Below are positions 50,716 through 60,104 of a stretch of DNA of 64,000 nt, piece by piece (position 1 is the first letter of the stretch; each line of letters starts with the position of its first letter). Origin of the DNA: Clostridia bacterium. GTDB taxonomy: Bacteria; Bacillota; Clostridia; Oscillospirales; Acutalibacteraceae. Position numbers and translations under genes: made by a program. Under the pieces are notes generated by a model, which was not told the DNA's origin, did not search any database, and saw only the letters and a program-made list of their open reading frames with translations. The stretch covers positions 42,117 to 106,116 of the forward strand of contig JAFUPA010000068.1 in assembly GCA_017481575.1 (NCBI GenBank), given 5' to 3'.

Positions 50716-52341
50716 ATGAAAAAGCTTCTTTCTATTTTAATGTCAGCAGTAATTATGTTTTCGGCATTTGCTTTCAGCCTGCCGCACGTTTTTGCCGCAG
50801 AAGTTGTAGCATATTATATCGACTCGGTTTCGGGTGACGATGTCACGGGTGAAGGTACTCTTGCCAAGCCGTGGAAGACTATTAACAATCTCGGCAATGT
50901 TCCTATTGTTGCGGGTGTGAATATCCTTTTCAAATGCGGCGGTGTATATGAGTGTGCCGCAACGCTTACTACCTCGGGTACAAAGGAAAATCCGATTGTA
51001 ATTTCCTCTTACGGCGAGGGTGAAAAGCCTCTTCTTACAACAAATGAAAAAACAGAAGTTTTAAGACTTTTTGATTGCAGCTACATAACAATTTCAAATC
51101 TTGAAATAACTGCACCCAACGGCGGCGGCATCTGGATTGATACACTCAACCAAACATCATACGGTATTACGATTGATAACGTTGAGTTCCACGACATTCA
51201 GAATTATCATCTGCCTTCCCGTGATAACGCATCTGCAGGTGCGGCAGCGGCAAGAGCTTGTGTTATGGTAAAAGGCTTGCCTGCACGTTCACGCTATGCG
51301 GTAAATGACCTCACGATTTCAAATTGTGAGATGTATGATTGCGGTAACGGCATCAATATCTGGGGCTCGTGGAACGAGGAGCAGAAGCCGTGGTGCGAAG
51401 AGGATGAAATTGATCCCGTTTACAATACAGGCGTGCTCGTTAAGGGTTGCTATTTCCACGATATGGACAGCGAAGCTGTTGTTGTCGGAATGTGCGACGG
51501 CGCACTTGTAACTCATTGCCGTGCAATTGATTGCTGTCAGGGCAGTGGAGTTGACGAAAACGGCGAGCCGACATATTTCACAGCCGCAATGTGGTTCTGG
51601 GGTAGTGAAAACAGCATTATTCAGTATTGCGAAATTGCAGGACAAAAGAATTTCGGCGACGGAATGTCTATTGATTTTGACTCACATACAAATAACTGCA
51701 CATATCAGTACATCTACTCGCACGACAATATGCGCTTTATGTGCAACAACGCAAATTACAGCGGTCAGCACAACAACACTGTAAGATATTGCCTTTCCGT
51801 TAACGACGGTCAGGGCAGAAGCAAGACAAGTCCTCCTGCAGGTGAATACGGCTTCAAGTTTTACAACAATACCATCATCGGTTGCGGGGAGTTCCAGGTA
51901 ACTCACATTTATGACGGCGTGTTTGCAAACAATATTATAATCCCCAAGGACGGCAACAAGATTTATTTTGAGCTTGATAATATAATCGGCTCGGGAACAG
52001 ATTTTTCAAACAACTGCTACTACAACTGTCCAAGCCCGATTTATGATGTTATTTCATCAAAGAATACCATTCCCGGCTTTGTCGGCGGTACAGGCTATGA
52101 GGCATACAAGCTCTCTGCTGATTCTCCGCTCATCGGTGCGGGAAAGGTAATTGAGGACGATCTGACAACAGACTTCTTCGGCAACGAAATCACAAGCAAC
52201 AACATCGGTTGTTATGCAGGTGACGGTGAGGATGCTGAGTATGACAGAGAATGGCTCGTTGAAAAAATAATAAGATTTTTCCGCCAGTTAGTAAACATCA
52301 TCAAAAGAGAGATAGATGTTCTGAAAAAAGAAAACGAATAA
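50716..52341 (+). CDS. Secreted right-handed parallel beta-helix protein
   Basis: This 541-residue protein has a signal peptide (MKKLLSILMSAVIMF.., cleavage after VFA near residue 27). The mature part starts YYIDSVSGDDVTGEGTLAKPWKTI, the usual opening of pectate-lyase-like beta-helix proteins, then shows repeated YITISNLEI / YGITIDNVEF / LTISNCEMYDCGNGI / VLVKGCYFHDMDS coils. Such folds are found in polysaccharide lyases and glycosidases, but catalytic residues are not identifiable by eye. The C-terminal helix (VEKIIRFFRQLVNIIKREI) is amphipathic. A strong promoter and RBS (GGAGGG) precede it and an 18-bp terminator stem follows, so it is a single-gene unit. Confidence 0.88.
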   Translation: MKKLLSILMSAVIMFSAFAFSLPHVFAAEVVAYYIDSVSGDDVTGEGTLAKPWKTINNLGNVPIVAGVNILFKCGGVYECAATLTTSGTKENPIVISSYGEGEKPLLTTNEKTEVLRLFDCSYITISNLEITAPNGGGIWIDTLNQTSYGITIDNVEFHDIQNYHLPSRDNASAGAAAARACVMVKGLPARSRYAVNDLTISNCEMYDCGNGINIWGSWNEEQKPWCEEDEIDPVYNTGVLVKGCYFHDMDSEAVVVGMCDGALVTHCRAIDCCQGSGVDENGEPTYFTAAMWFWGSENSIIQYCEIAGQKNFGDGMSIDFDSHTNNCTYQYIYSHDNMRFMCNNANYSGQHNNTVRYCLSVNDGQGRSKTSPPAGEYGFKFYNNTIIGCGEFQVTHIYDGVFANNIIIPKDGNKIYFELDNIIGSGTDFSNNCYYNCPSPIYDVISSKNTIPGFVGGTGYEAYKLSADSPLIGAGKVIEDDLTTDFFGNEITSNNIGCYAGDGEDAEYDREWLVEKIIRFFRQLVNIIKREIDVLKKENE

Positions 52342-52380
52342 AAATACGGCTCACTTCATTTTGAAGTGAGCCGTATTTTT
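52341..52380. terminator. Strong terminator between convergent genes
   Basis: An 18-bp perfect stem (AAAATACGGCTCACTTCA and its complement) with a 3-nt loop, followed by T residues; symmetrical A/T flanks allow bidirectional use. Confidence 0.92.
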
Positions 52381-52387
52381 ATACAAG

Positions 52388-52699
52388 TCAGTCTGCAATT
52401 TTGTTTCCGCTTAACTTGATTTTGCCTACAAAGGGGAGCTTGACAACACAGACAAAGGTGTCGCCGTCAAAGTCCACCGTAACGGGAATTTCTTTGCCAG
52501 GGAATGCTTCACATTCGCCAACAGCTGTGAGTGTGTTGCCGTCTTCCTCAACATCCTTAACTGTTATCTTCGGCAGATTTTCACCAACGAGTTCAAACTG
52601 AAAATCATACTCACCGTTAACATCGCTTATTTTAACTCTGCCTGTGCCTCTGAAAATCATTGTGTTAATCGGGGCTTCCCATGTGCCGAGACCTATCAT
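52388..52699 (-). CDS. Small beta-rich cytoplasmic protein, unknown
   Basis: The protein has 103 residues from ATG 52699 with AAGGAGT upstream. The sequence consists of short alternating strands with charged turns (GTGRVKISDVNGEYDFQFEL, KITVKDVEEDGNTLTAVG, VTVDFDGDTFVCVVKL), suggesting a compact beta-barrel or lipocalin-like fold of about eight strands. No signal peptide, no Cys pair, no known motif. It lies between a terminator and the EPS promoter and is transcribed alone, away from the EPS cluster. Confidence 0.75.
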   Translation of the reverse strand: MIGLGTWEAPINTMIFRGTGRVKISDVNGEYDFQFELVGENLPKITVKDVEEDGNTLTAVGECEAFPGKEIPVTVDFDGDTFVCVVKLPFVGKIKLSGNKIAD

Positions 52700-52795
52700 A
52701 TCAAAAACTCCTTGTTCGTTTCTAAAATTTTCTTTACACTACCATATTTTAACTTTTATGTCAATATTTTAAAAGGGCTAAAAGTCCTTGTTTAC

Positions 52796-52824
52796 TTGAC
52801 TTTTATGCGGTGGTGTATTAGAAT
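52796..52824 (+). promoter_or_regulatory. Promoter of the exopolysaccharide cluster
   Basis: TTGACT (52796-52801), 17-bp spacer, TAGAAT (52819-52824). About 90 nt of untranslated leader follow before the first EPS gene, including a GGGTAGTAGGACC stretch with no hairpin I can define. Confidence 0.8.
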
Positions 52825-52918
52825 ATACTCATATAATTATGTTTAATTGGGGTAGTAGGACCTTTAGAGATATTTTAGTGTTGTTAAATTATTTTTTTCT
52901 CGCTACGGAGGGTTAAAT

Positions 52919-54826
52919 ATGAGACGTATAAACTGGAAGGATATGTTCACCAAACAGGTGCTTATGGCAACTTATGATATTATTGCCGTGAATCTTGCAT
53001 ATGTTATTGCCCAGCTTTCAATTCATGCTGTTTATGAAGAGGCAAGTATAGAAACTTGGCTTACAATTTTTGGGGAAAGATTTTTACCTGTAACCATTGT
53101 GTTCTTTATGCTTCTCAATGCTTTCAGAGTTTATTCAAGTATGTGGGAGTATGCCGGAATTCGTGAGCTTTCAAATATAGTTGCCGCTGTTTTTATCGGC
53201 GGTCTTTCCAGCGTTGCAATTGATATTTCAATGGCACGTTTCGGCTTTGCAATGGCTGTTATCGACAGAGGCTGTCTCAGTGCTTATGTGTACGTTTTAG
53301 GTACCGTGCTTGCAATGGCTTTTGTCGGAGGTATGCGACTTGCGTACAGGCTTTTAAGACGTTATCTTTGGTCAAGACAGCTTCAGAAGCAGAGTAAAAT
53401 TGACCGAGTTATGATTGTCGGTGCAGGTGATATGGGTATGATTATCATCAGCGAACTCGGCGCAGGTAACTACAAAAGAGGCAAGCCTGTTGTTGCCGTT
53501 GACGACAACCCCGCAAAAATCGGAAAGAGACTCCGTGGTGTGCCCGTAAGAGGCAATTGTTCCGAAATTCCCGAGCTTGCAAAAAGGTATAAGATTGATA
53601 CGATTATAATGTGTCTTCCCTCAGCAGGAACAGAGCGTCAGACAGAAATTATGAGACTTGCAGTTGAAACAGGCTGTAAGCTCAAGACCTCGCCGAGCAT
53701 TCTTGAAATGTCCGAGGGTGTTGAAGTCAACCGAATCCGTGATGTTAATATCTCCGACCTTCTTGCACGTCCCGAGGTAAAGCTTGACCCAAAGGTTTGT
53801 AATTACATCACGGGTCAGACCGTTCTCGTAACGGGTGGCGGCGGATCAATCGGCAGTGAGCTTTGCCGTCAGATTTCAAAATATGATCCCGAAAGAATTG
53901 TTGTTTTCGACATTTATGAAAACAATGCTTATATGCTTAAATATCAGCTTGATTCTTATAACAAGGGCAAACCCGAGATGCACATTCGCATCGGCTCAAT
54001 CCGTGACGAGAACAGGTTGAGAGAGGTTTTTGAAGAGTTCAAGCCGACAGTTGTTTTCCATGCGGCGGCACACAAGCACGTTCCCCTTATGGAGGACAGT
54101 CCGAAAGAAGCTGTTAAAAACAATATCTTCGGCACATACAATGTTGCCAAAACTGCAATCGATTTCGGTGTAAAGCGTTTTGTAAGCATTTCTACCGACA
54201 AGGCTGTTAACCCGGCCAACGTTATGGGTGCAACCAAGCGTGTTACGGAAATGGTTGTTCAGTATTTTCAGCGCAAGTGCGGCGGTAGCACAATGTTTGC
54301 GGCAGTTCGTTTCGGAAACGTTCTCGGTTCAAACGGCAGTGTTATTCCGATCTTTACCGAGCAGATTAAAGAGGGCGGCCCTGTTACGGTTACCCACCCC
54401 GACATCACACGCTACTTTATGACAATTCCCGAAGCATCACAGCTTGTTGCACAGGCAGGTGGTCTTGCAAACGGCGGCGAGGTTTTTGTTCTTGATATGG
54501 GTGAGCCTGTCAAAATTCTTTCTCTTGCGGAAAATCTTATCAGACTTTCAGGATACAAGCCTTATTCTGAAATTGATATTAAATTCTCGGGTCTCCGCCC
54601 GGGTGAAAAGCTCTATGAAGAGCTTGTTCTTGAAGAGGAAAGCAACGAGCGCAGAATGACGGCTAATAACAAAATTTTTGTTACAAAGCCGCTTCAGATG
54701 GATGACGGACTTTTTGAGAAAAAGCTTGAGGAATTGAAAACTGCTGAAGAGGGCGACATAAGAAGAATTCTTAAAGAGATTGTTCCGAATTATGTTGAAC
54801 AGCAGTCTCACGGTATTGTTCACTGA
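52919..54826 (+). CDS. Membrane NDP-sugar 4,6-dehydratase (CapD/PglF/WbpM family)
   Basis: These enzymes convert UDP-N-acetylglucosamine to a 4-keto-6-deoxy sugar, the first step to unusual amino sugars in surface glycans. The 635-residue protein has four N-terminal transmembrane helices (about 15-130), a CoA-binding-like Rossmann segment (VMIVGAGDMGMII), and the catalytic domain with TGGGGSIGSELCRQI (near 305), AAAHKHVPLMEDSP (near 385), VSISTDKAVNPANVMGATKR (near 420, catalytic Asp-Lys region) and FGNVLGSNGSVIPIF. It is first in the EPS cluster, suggesting that the repeat unit begins with a di- or monodeoxy-amino sugar made here. Confidence 0.95.
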   Translation: MRRINWKDMFTKQVLMATYDIIAVNLAYVIAQLSIHAVYEEASIETWLTIFGERFLPVTIVFFMLLNAFRVYSSMWEYAGIRELSNIVAAVFIGGLSSVAIDISMARFGFAMAVIDRGCLSAYVYVLGTVLAMAFVGGMRLAYRLLRRYLWSRQLQKQSKIDRVMIVGAGDMGMIIISELGAGNYKRGKPVVAVDDNPAKIGKRLRGVPVRGNCSEIPELAKRYKIDTIIMCLPSAGTERQTEIMRLAVETGCKLKTSPSILEMSEGVEVNRIRDVNISDLLARPEVKLDPKVCNYITGQTVLVTGGGGSIGSELCRQISKYDPERIVVFDIYENNAYMLKYQLDSYNKGKPEMHIRIGSIRDENRLREVFEEFKPTVVFHAAAHKHVPLMEDSPKEAVKNNIFGTYNVAKTAIDFGVKRFVSISTDKAVNPANVMGATKRVTEMVVQYFQRKCGGSTMFAAVRFGNVLGSNGSVIPIFTEQIKEGGPVTVTHPDITRYFMTIPEASQLVAQAGGLANGGEVFVLDMGEPVKILSLAENLIRLSGYKPYSEIDIKFSGLRPGEKLYEELVLEEESNERRMTANNKIFVTKPLQMDDGLFEKKLEELKTAEEGDIRRILKEIVPNYVEQQSHGIVH

Positions 54827-54849
54827 TTTATTGATCGAGAGGGATACGG

Positions 54850-55467
54850 ATGTATAAAATATTCAAAAGGGTAACGGATTTCGTCCTTGCCCTTGCGATG
54901 CTTACAGTTCTTTCTCCGCTTATGGTTGCGGCGGCAATACTCATTAAAATTAATCGTGACGGACCCGTTCTTTTTAAACAGGAAAGACCGGGTCTGGACG
55001 GAAAAATATTTACGGTTTATAAGTTCAGGACAATGTCTGTCAGAACTCACGACAAGTCGGGCAGAGAGCTTGCAGATTTTGAAAGAATGACGAAGGTCGG
55101 CAGTTTCTTAAGAAAGACCAGCATTGACGAGTTGCCGCAGCTTATAAACATCCTTAAAGGAGATATGAGCTTTATCGGCCCGAGACCGCTTCTTACAGAG
55201 TATCTTGAACTCTACACTCCCGAACAGATGCGCCGTCACGAGGTAAGACCGGGAATTTCCGGACTTGCACAGGTCAACGGCAGAAACGCAATTTCCTGGG
55301 AGGAAAAATTCCGTCTTGATGTTGAATATGTCAAAAGCATAAGCCTTAAGACGGATGTACATATTTTCTTTAAAACTATAACAAACGTTTTAACTCAAGA
55401 AGGCATAAATAGTACCGACGACAACACAATGGAAAAATTTACGGGTACAAAAGAGGAAGTGCATTGA
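54850..55467 (+). CDS. Initiating phosphoglycosyl transferase (PglC/WcaJ-type)
   Basis: This enzyme transfers a sugar phosphate from a UDP-sugar to undecaprenyl phosphate, starting the EPS repeat unit on the inner membrane. The 205-residue monotopic protein has one N-terminal hydrophobic re-entrant helix (about 8-32), then KQERPG, YKFRTM, TSIDELPQLINILKGDMSFIGPRP and RPGISGLAQVNGRN, the standard catalytic and structural motifs with the Asp-Glu pair. It follows the dehydratase by 23 nt and overlaps the GT4 start (TGATG), so likely substrate and enzyme are made together. Confidence 0.95.
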   Translation: MYKIFKRVTDFVLALAMLTVLSPLMVAAAILIKINRDGPVLFKQERPGLDGKIFTVYKFRTMSVRTHDKSGRELADFERMTKVGSFLRKTSIDELPQLINILKGDMSFIGPRPLLTEYLELYTPEQMRRHEVRPGISGLAQVNGRNAISWEEKFRLDVEYVKSISLKTDVHIFFKTITNVLTQEGINSTDDNTMEKFTGTKEEVH

Positions 55468-56582
55468 TGAAAAAAATATTGTACGTTGCTACAATTACCG
55501 AGCATTTTTATTATTTCCACTTGCCGTATCTCAAAATGTTCCACGACCTCGGCTGGCAGGTTGATGTTGCAAGCCACGGTGATGTTGAGCTCCCGTACTG
55601 CGATAACAGATACGAAATTCCCATAAAGCGTTCACCTGCAGACAAGGATAATCTGCAGGCATATAAAATGCTTAAAAAGATAATAAAAGACAACCGTTAC
55701 GACTTGGTTCATTGTCATACGCCCATGGGTGGTATTCTTGCACGCCTTGCCGCCGCTTCACAAAGAAAGCACGGCACAAAGGTTTTGTATACCGCCCACG
55801 GTTTCCATTTTTATGAGGGCGCACCTAAACTTAACTGGATGGTCTACTTCCCGATAGAATATACAATGTCCTTTCTGACAGATTGTCTTATAACGATAAA
55901 TGAAGAGGATTATAACTGCGCAAAAAAACACCTGAAAGTAAAAGCAATTAAAAAGGTGAACGGTGTCGGCTATAACAGCGATAAATATTTTCCCGTTTCG
56001 TCAGAGGAAAAGTTAAGATTAAGAGAAAAGCTTGGTTATTCAAACGATGAGAAGCTTTTGATTTATGTTGCGGAAATGAACGCAAATAAAAATCAGGCAA
56101 TGCTTATAAAAGCATTAAAGCTTGTTAATGAAAAGCGTGACGATGTGAGGCTTCTTATCGCAGGAGCCGATAATTATAACGGTGAATATATCCGCTTGGC
56201 AAAAGAGCTTGGTGTTGATAAAAAAGTTGATTTCCTCGGTCACCGTGAGGATGTTGACGATCTTTTACATATCAGCGATATAGCCGTAGCGTCAAGCTAT
56301 CGTGAGGGTTTGCCGGTTAATGTTATGGAAGCGCTTGCCTGCGGTTTGCCTGTTGTACTTTCGGATAACAGAGGACACAGAGTTCTCGGTATAAACGGTG
56401 AAAACGGATATGTGGTCAAGGTTAACGACTGCGAGACAATGGCTGAAAAAATAATTATGATTTTAGATGATGAAGCTCTTTACGGCAGACTTTCACGAAA
56501 TGCCGTCGAGCTCGTAAAACCATTTTCAAAAGAAAGTGTGCTTGCAGAATTAACGCAGGTTTATAATCAATACATAGATTGA
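55467..56582 (+). CDS. GT4-family glycosyltransferase (EpsD/EpsF-like)
   Basis: This 371-residue GT-B enzyme probably adds the second sugar of the EPS repeat. Residues 1-170 form the acceptor domain (LYVATITEHFYYFHLPYLKMF, VHCHTPMGGILARLAA, YTAHGFHFYEGAPK). Residues ~185-370 form the donor domain with YVAEMNANKNQAMLI, the DLLHISDIAVASSYREGLPVNVMEALACGLPVV stretch (E-x7-E motif) as expected for GT4. ATG at 55467 overlaps the stop of the previous gene and has GAGGA upstream; a TTG at 55464 is not preferred. Confidence 0.93.
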   Translation: MKKILYVATITEHFYYFHLPYLKMFHDLGWQVDVASHGDVELPYCDNRYEIPIKRSPADKDNLQAYKMLKKIIKDNRYDLVHCHTPMGGILARLAAASQRKHGTKVLYTAHGFHFYEGAPKLNWMVYFPIEYTMSFLTDCLITINEEDYNCAKKHLKVKAIKKVNGVGYNSDKYFPVSSEEKLRLREKLGYSNDEKLLIYVAEMNANKNQAMLIKALKLVNEKRDDVRLLIAGADNYNGEYIRLAKELGVDKKVDFLGHREDVDDLLHISDIAVASSYREGLPVNVMEALACGLPVVLSDNRGHRVLGINGENGYVVKVNDCETMAEKIIMILDDEALYGRLSRNAVELVKPFSKESVLAELTQVYNQYID

Positions 56583-56589
56583 GGAATTT

Positions 56590-57729
56590 ATGAGTTTTTT
56601 TAAGTTCGACTTTTACGAAATAGTTGTCTGGGTCGCAACGATAATAATGTGTATGATAGCAGCGGCTTGCCGAAAAGCTCCTCTACGACGTCCGGGAGCA
56701 CTCGGGCAACCGTTGCCGAATCCCATTGCTGTAATTCTGCCCATTATATTTTTTACTATTTTTGCAGGACTCAGAAGAACAATCGGAGATACGTATTTTT
56801 ATATGCACTCTTTTGAGTTGATGGGCGACAGTAATCCGGTTAATCTGTCAATTTTTGTTAGTTCGATGTTTTCCTTCTTTCAGAATATAATAAGAAATCT
56901 TACTGATGACCCTCAATGGCTTATTATGTTTTCTGCGGTGTTTTCTTTGCCGATACCCCTTATCATTCTGTATAAATACTGTCCTCGGTTTGAAATGGCA
57001 ATTTATATGTTTGTAGCTTTCAGCTATCTTGGCGGATCTATGAATGCCATGAGACAGTATATGGCGGCAGCAATTGTTTTGTTGGGAACAAAGTATCTTT
57101 TTTCTATGAAAAAAGGTGATTTTATCAAATATGCTGTGATAATACTGTTAGCTTACTGTATGCATAACAGTGCCATTATAATGATACCTATTTATTTTGT
57201 TGTACGTAGGCGGGCATGGCAGTTAAGCTCTTATCTGATTATGCTGGGCAGTGTGATAGGAGTTATAATTTTTGATGCAATTCTGCCATCATTTTTATCA
57301 GCACTTGAACAAACCAGTTATTCAAACTATTCCGAAAACGGATGGTTTACAAGCGGTGTTGAAGGCGGAAGCAGTCTTATCAGAGCATGTTTCATTCTGT
57401 ATCCCATTGTTATTGCTTTTTTTAATAAAGAACGTCTGAAAATGTTTGGGCATATCGGAGATATACTTATAAATATCGCATTTATAGTAGCTGCAATTTA
57501 TATGATTTCTATGTATAACTGGATTTTCTCCCGTCTTGCTGCATATATGTCTGTTTATTTTATGATTTTTGTAATTTGGCTTGTAAATTACGGAGTAAAA
57601 CCGAGAGACAGAACCCTTTATGTTACTATGACAGTTTTAGTTTATTTTGTGTATTCCAGAATGGACTCTTTTATGATTTCGGCGTATATTTCAGATTATT
57701 TCTTCCCTGGAAGAACACTTTTCGGTTAA
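56590..57729 (+). CDS. EpsG-family membrane protein, probable EPS polymerase (Wzy-like)
   Basis: This 379-residue polytopic membrane protein has about ten to twelve hydrophobic helices. FTIFAGLRRTIGDTYFYMHSFELMG near residues 60-85 and SYLGGSMNAMRQYMAAAIVLLGTKYLF near 145-170 match the EpsG pattern (conserved Arg in GLR and MRQ, Asp in GDT). EpsG proteins polymerise lipid-linked repeats outside the membrane. It follows the GT4 gene by 7 nt. The sequence is poorly conserved outside those two segments, so the role is assigned with the help of context. Confidence 0.88.
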   Translation: MSFFKFDFYEIVVWVATIIMCMIAAACRKAPLRRPGALGQPLPNPIAVILPIIFFTIFAGLRRTIGDTYFYMHSFELMGDSNPVNLSIFVSSMFSFFQNIIRNLTDDPQWLIMFSAVFSLPIPLIILYKYCPRFEMAIYMFVAFSYLGGSMNAMRQYMAAAIVLLGTKYLFSMKKGDFIKYAVIILLAYCMHNSAIIMIPIYFVVRRRAWQLSSYLIMLGSVIGVIIFDAILPSFLSALEQTSYSNYSENGWFTSGVEGGSSLIRACFILYPIVIAFFNKERLKMFGHIGDILINIAFIVAAIYMISMYNWIFSRLAAYMSVYFMIFVIWLVNYGVKPRDRTLYVTMTVLVYFVYSRMDSFMISAYISDYFFPGRTLFG

Positions 57730-57742
57730 GTTGGAGTGAATT

Positions 57743-58891
57743 ATGAAATACTTTTTGTTTAATCATGTCGGCAGTTTCAATCACGGCTGTGAGGCCATTG
57801 TCAGAGGAACAGTTAATATCATAAGCAATTCGGACAATAATGCCGAGTTTGTATTATCTTCTTTCGCACCTGACACGGATGCTGCGATTTCAGACGTAGA
57901 AAAGAAATTGTTCGTAACGAGAGGGCTTACCTCGTTTGAAAAGCTTGTTTCTGCTGTTAATGTGAAATTGCTTCATTCAGAAGAATATGCGCTCAAAAAA
58001 ATGTATTCTGAAGTTGTTTTACAGGCGCAGGATTGCGACATCTGTCTTTCGATTGGCGGAGACACTTATTGCTATGGCGACAATCACGGAATCCAGGTGC
58101 TCACAAAGGAACTTAAAAAGTCAGGTAAAAAGGTTGTGCTCTGGGGTGCATCTCTTGGTGAAGAGGATTTGACGGAGCAAAAGCTTCAATCTCTTGCAGA
58201 TTTTGATGCAATTTTTACAAGAGAATCGTTAACCTATGAGCTTTTAAAAAGCAAGTCTGCAAATAAAAATATTTTTATTAACCCTGATCCCGCATTTTGT
58301 ATGGAAAGGGACGAGGTAACACCGATTTCAGGATTTACAAAGGAAAATACTCTGGGGCTTAACATAAGTCCCCTTGTTGAAAGCTACAACCCTCAGATAA
58401 CGCAGATTACAAGAGATTTTATAAAATACATTTTAGATAATACAACGCTCAATATACTGCTCGTTCCGCACGTTATCGAACCCGGCAATAACGATTATGA
58501 ATATATGCTTGAGTTTTATAACGAGCATAAAAATAGTGGCAGAATTCAGCTTTTAGCGCCTGACCTTAATGCAAAGCAGTATAAGGGCTATATTGCACAC
58601 ACAAGATTTTTTATCGGTGCAAGAACGCACGCAACTATAGGGGCGTATTCGAGCGGTGTACCCACAGCTGTGCTTGGCTATAGTGTAAAGTCAAGAGGAA
58701 TTGCAAAAGACATTTTCGGCGAAGAGCTTTGTGTAGTGAATTCACGTACACTTGAAAATTCCGAGCCTGTTATTGAAGCGTTCAATACGCTCGTTGAAAA
58801 AGAACAGGAAATCAAAGAAATTCTTATGAGAAAAATTCCTGTTTATTTGCGTGATGCGATGCAGATGGGTGAAAAACTTATTAAACTGTAA
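57743..58891 (+). CDS. Polysaccharide pyruvyl transferase family protein
   Basis: This 382-residue cytoplasmic protein should add a ketal-linked pyruvate from phosphoenolpyruvate to a sugar of the EPS repeat, giving negative charge. The N-terminal NHVGSFNHGCEAIVRGTVNII, DICLSIGGDTYCYGDN near residue 95 (GGD motif), VLWGASLGEEDL, a central TRESLTYELLKS and the C-terminal HTRFFIGARTHATIGAYSSGVPTA near 285-305 are typical of the CsaB/WcaK superfamily. It is in the middle of the EPS cluster with normal spacing. Confidence 0.92.
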   Translation: MKYFLFNHVGSFNHGCEAIVRGTVNIISNSDNNAEFVLSSFAPDTDAAISDVEKKLFVTRGLTSFEKLVSAVNVKLLHSEEYALKKMYSEVVLQAQDCDICLSIGGDTYCYGDNHGIQVLTKELKKSGKKVVLWGASLGEEDLTEQKLQSLADFDAIFTRESLTYELLKSKSANKNIFINPDPAFCMERDEVTPISGFTKENTLGLNISPLVESYNPQITQITRDFIKYILDNTTLNILLVPHVIEPGNNDYEYMLEFYNEHKNSGRIQLLAPDLNAKQYKGYIAHTRFFIGARTHATIGAYSSGVPTAVLGYSVKSRGIAKDIFGEELCVVNSRTLENSEPVIEAFNTLVEKEQEIKEILMRKIPVYLRDAMQMGEKLIKL

Positions 58892-58906
58892 AAAAGGGGT
58901 GACAGC

Positions 58907-60091
58907 ATGAAAAAGAAAATTTTATTTGTAATTCCGTCGCTTAAAAGCGGGGGTGCGGAAAAAAGTCTTATCACCTTGCTGTCGCTTTTTGATTATGAAA
59001 AATATGAGGTTGATTTACTGTCTTTCAGGCGGGAGGGCCTGTTTTTTGACAAAATTCCCGCAGAGGTTAATGTTATAAAAGGAACGGAAGATTATGAAGC
59101 TTTTGACGGCGATGCAAAAAAGGCAATAAAATACTTCATAAAAAAAGGTAAGCTTTCTTCTGTGATTGACAGAATTAAATATATTAAAAGTTTCAACGAA
59201 GCAGACTCAAGTTTACGGGAAAAGAAAAAATGGGATTTGCTGAAAAAGCAGTTGCCGCATTTAAACAGGAAATACGACTGTGCAGTCGGTTATCTAGAGG
59301 GCAATGCAAGCTATTTTGTTGCGGACAATGTGGTCGCAGATAAAAAAATTTGCTATGTTCATAATGATTTCAAAAAATTAGGTTTGGATGTAAATCGAAA
59401 TAGGAATTTGTTTAAAAAGTGTGATAAAGTTGTTACGGTTTCACAAGTTTGTCTTGACAGTTTGATTGATGAATTCCCTGATTTTCAGGAAAAATTTATT
59501 GTAGTAGAAAATATTACAAGTCCTAAAATAATTAAAATTTATTCTTTAGAAAACACACCTTACAAGAAAGATGAAAATACAGTAATTCTTAACACGGTTG
59601 GAAGACTTGCTCCGCAAAAAGCAATCGACCTTGCTGTTAAAACCTGTGCAGAGTTGAAACGTCGTGGCAAAAACATAAAATGGTACCATATCGGCACAGG
59701 AGAGCTTAAGGAAGAAATCGAGACTCTTATGCGTGAGCTCGGTGTGGAGACTGATTTCATTCTCCTTGGTGAGCGGTCAAACCCTTACCCGTATATTGCC
59801 GGCTGTGATATTTATGTTCAGCCGTCACGTTATGAGGGTAAATCGATTGCAATTGACGAGGCGAAATGTCTTTTGAAGCCTATTGTTACAACGAACTTCA
59901 CAACAGTCAAAGACCAGATTACTGACGGAGTCAACGGACTTGTTTGTGAAATGAACGAAAAGGATATTGCAGATAAGCTGGAAAGGCTTATCGATAATGC
60001 AGATTTGAGACAAAAGCTTTCCGAAAATCTTGCAAAAGAAAATCTCGGAAACGAAGAAGAGTTGGAGAAATTTTACGGACTGATTAACTGA
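58907..60091 (+). CDS. GT4-family glycosyltransferase
   Basis: This 394-residue GT-B enzyme begins KKKILFVIPSLKSGGAEKSLITLL, the usual donor-binding N-terminal pattern. A Lys-rich helical insert lies near residues 65-125. The C-terminal half has VGRLAPQKAIDLAVKTCAEL near 225, YHIGTGELKEEI, and the GCDIYVQPSRYEGKSIAIDEAKCL stretch near 300 (E-x7-E). It probably adds another sugar of the EPS repeat. Its AT-rich first half contrasts with the GH88/105-like gene that follows; ATG has GGGGTG upstream. Confidence 0.92.
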   Translation: MKKKILFVIPSLKSGGAEKSLITLLSLFDYEKYEVDLLSFRREGLFFDKIPAEVNVIKGTEDYEAFDGDAKKAIKYFIKKGKLSSVIDRIKYIKSFNEADSSLREKKKWDLLKKQLPHLNRKYDCAVGYLEGNASYFVADNVVADKKICYVHNDFKKLGLDVNRNRNLFKKCDKVVTVSQVCLDSLIDEFPDFQEKFIVVENITSPKIIKIYSLENTPYKKDENTVILNTVGRLAPQKAIDLAVKTCAELKRRGKNIKWYHIGTGELKEEIETLMRELGVETDFILLGERSNPYPYIAGCDIYVQPSRYEGKSIAIDEAKCLLKPIVTTNFTTVKDQITDGVNGLVCEMNEKDIADKLERLIDNADLRQKLSENLAKENLGNEEELEKFYGLIN

Positions 60092-60104
60092 AAGGAAAAC
60101 CACA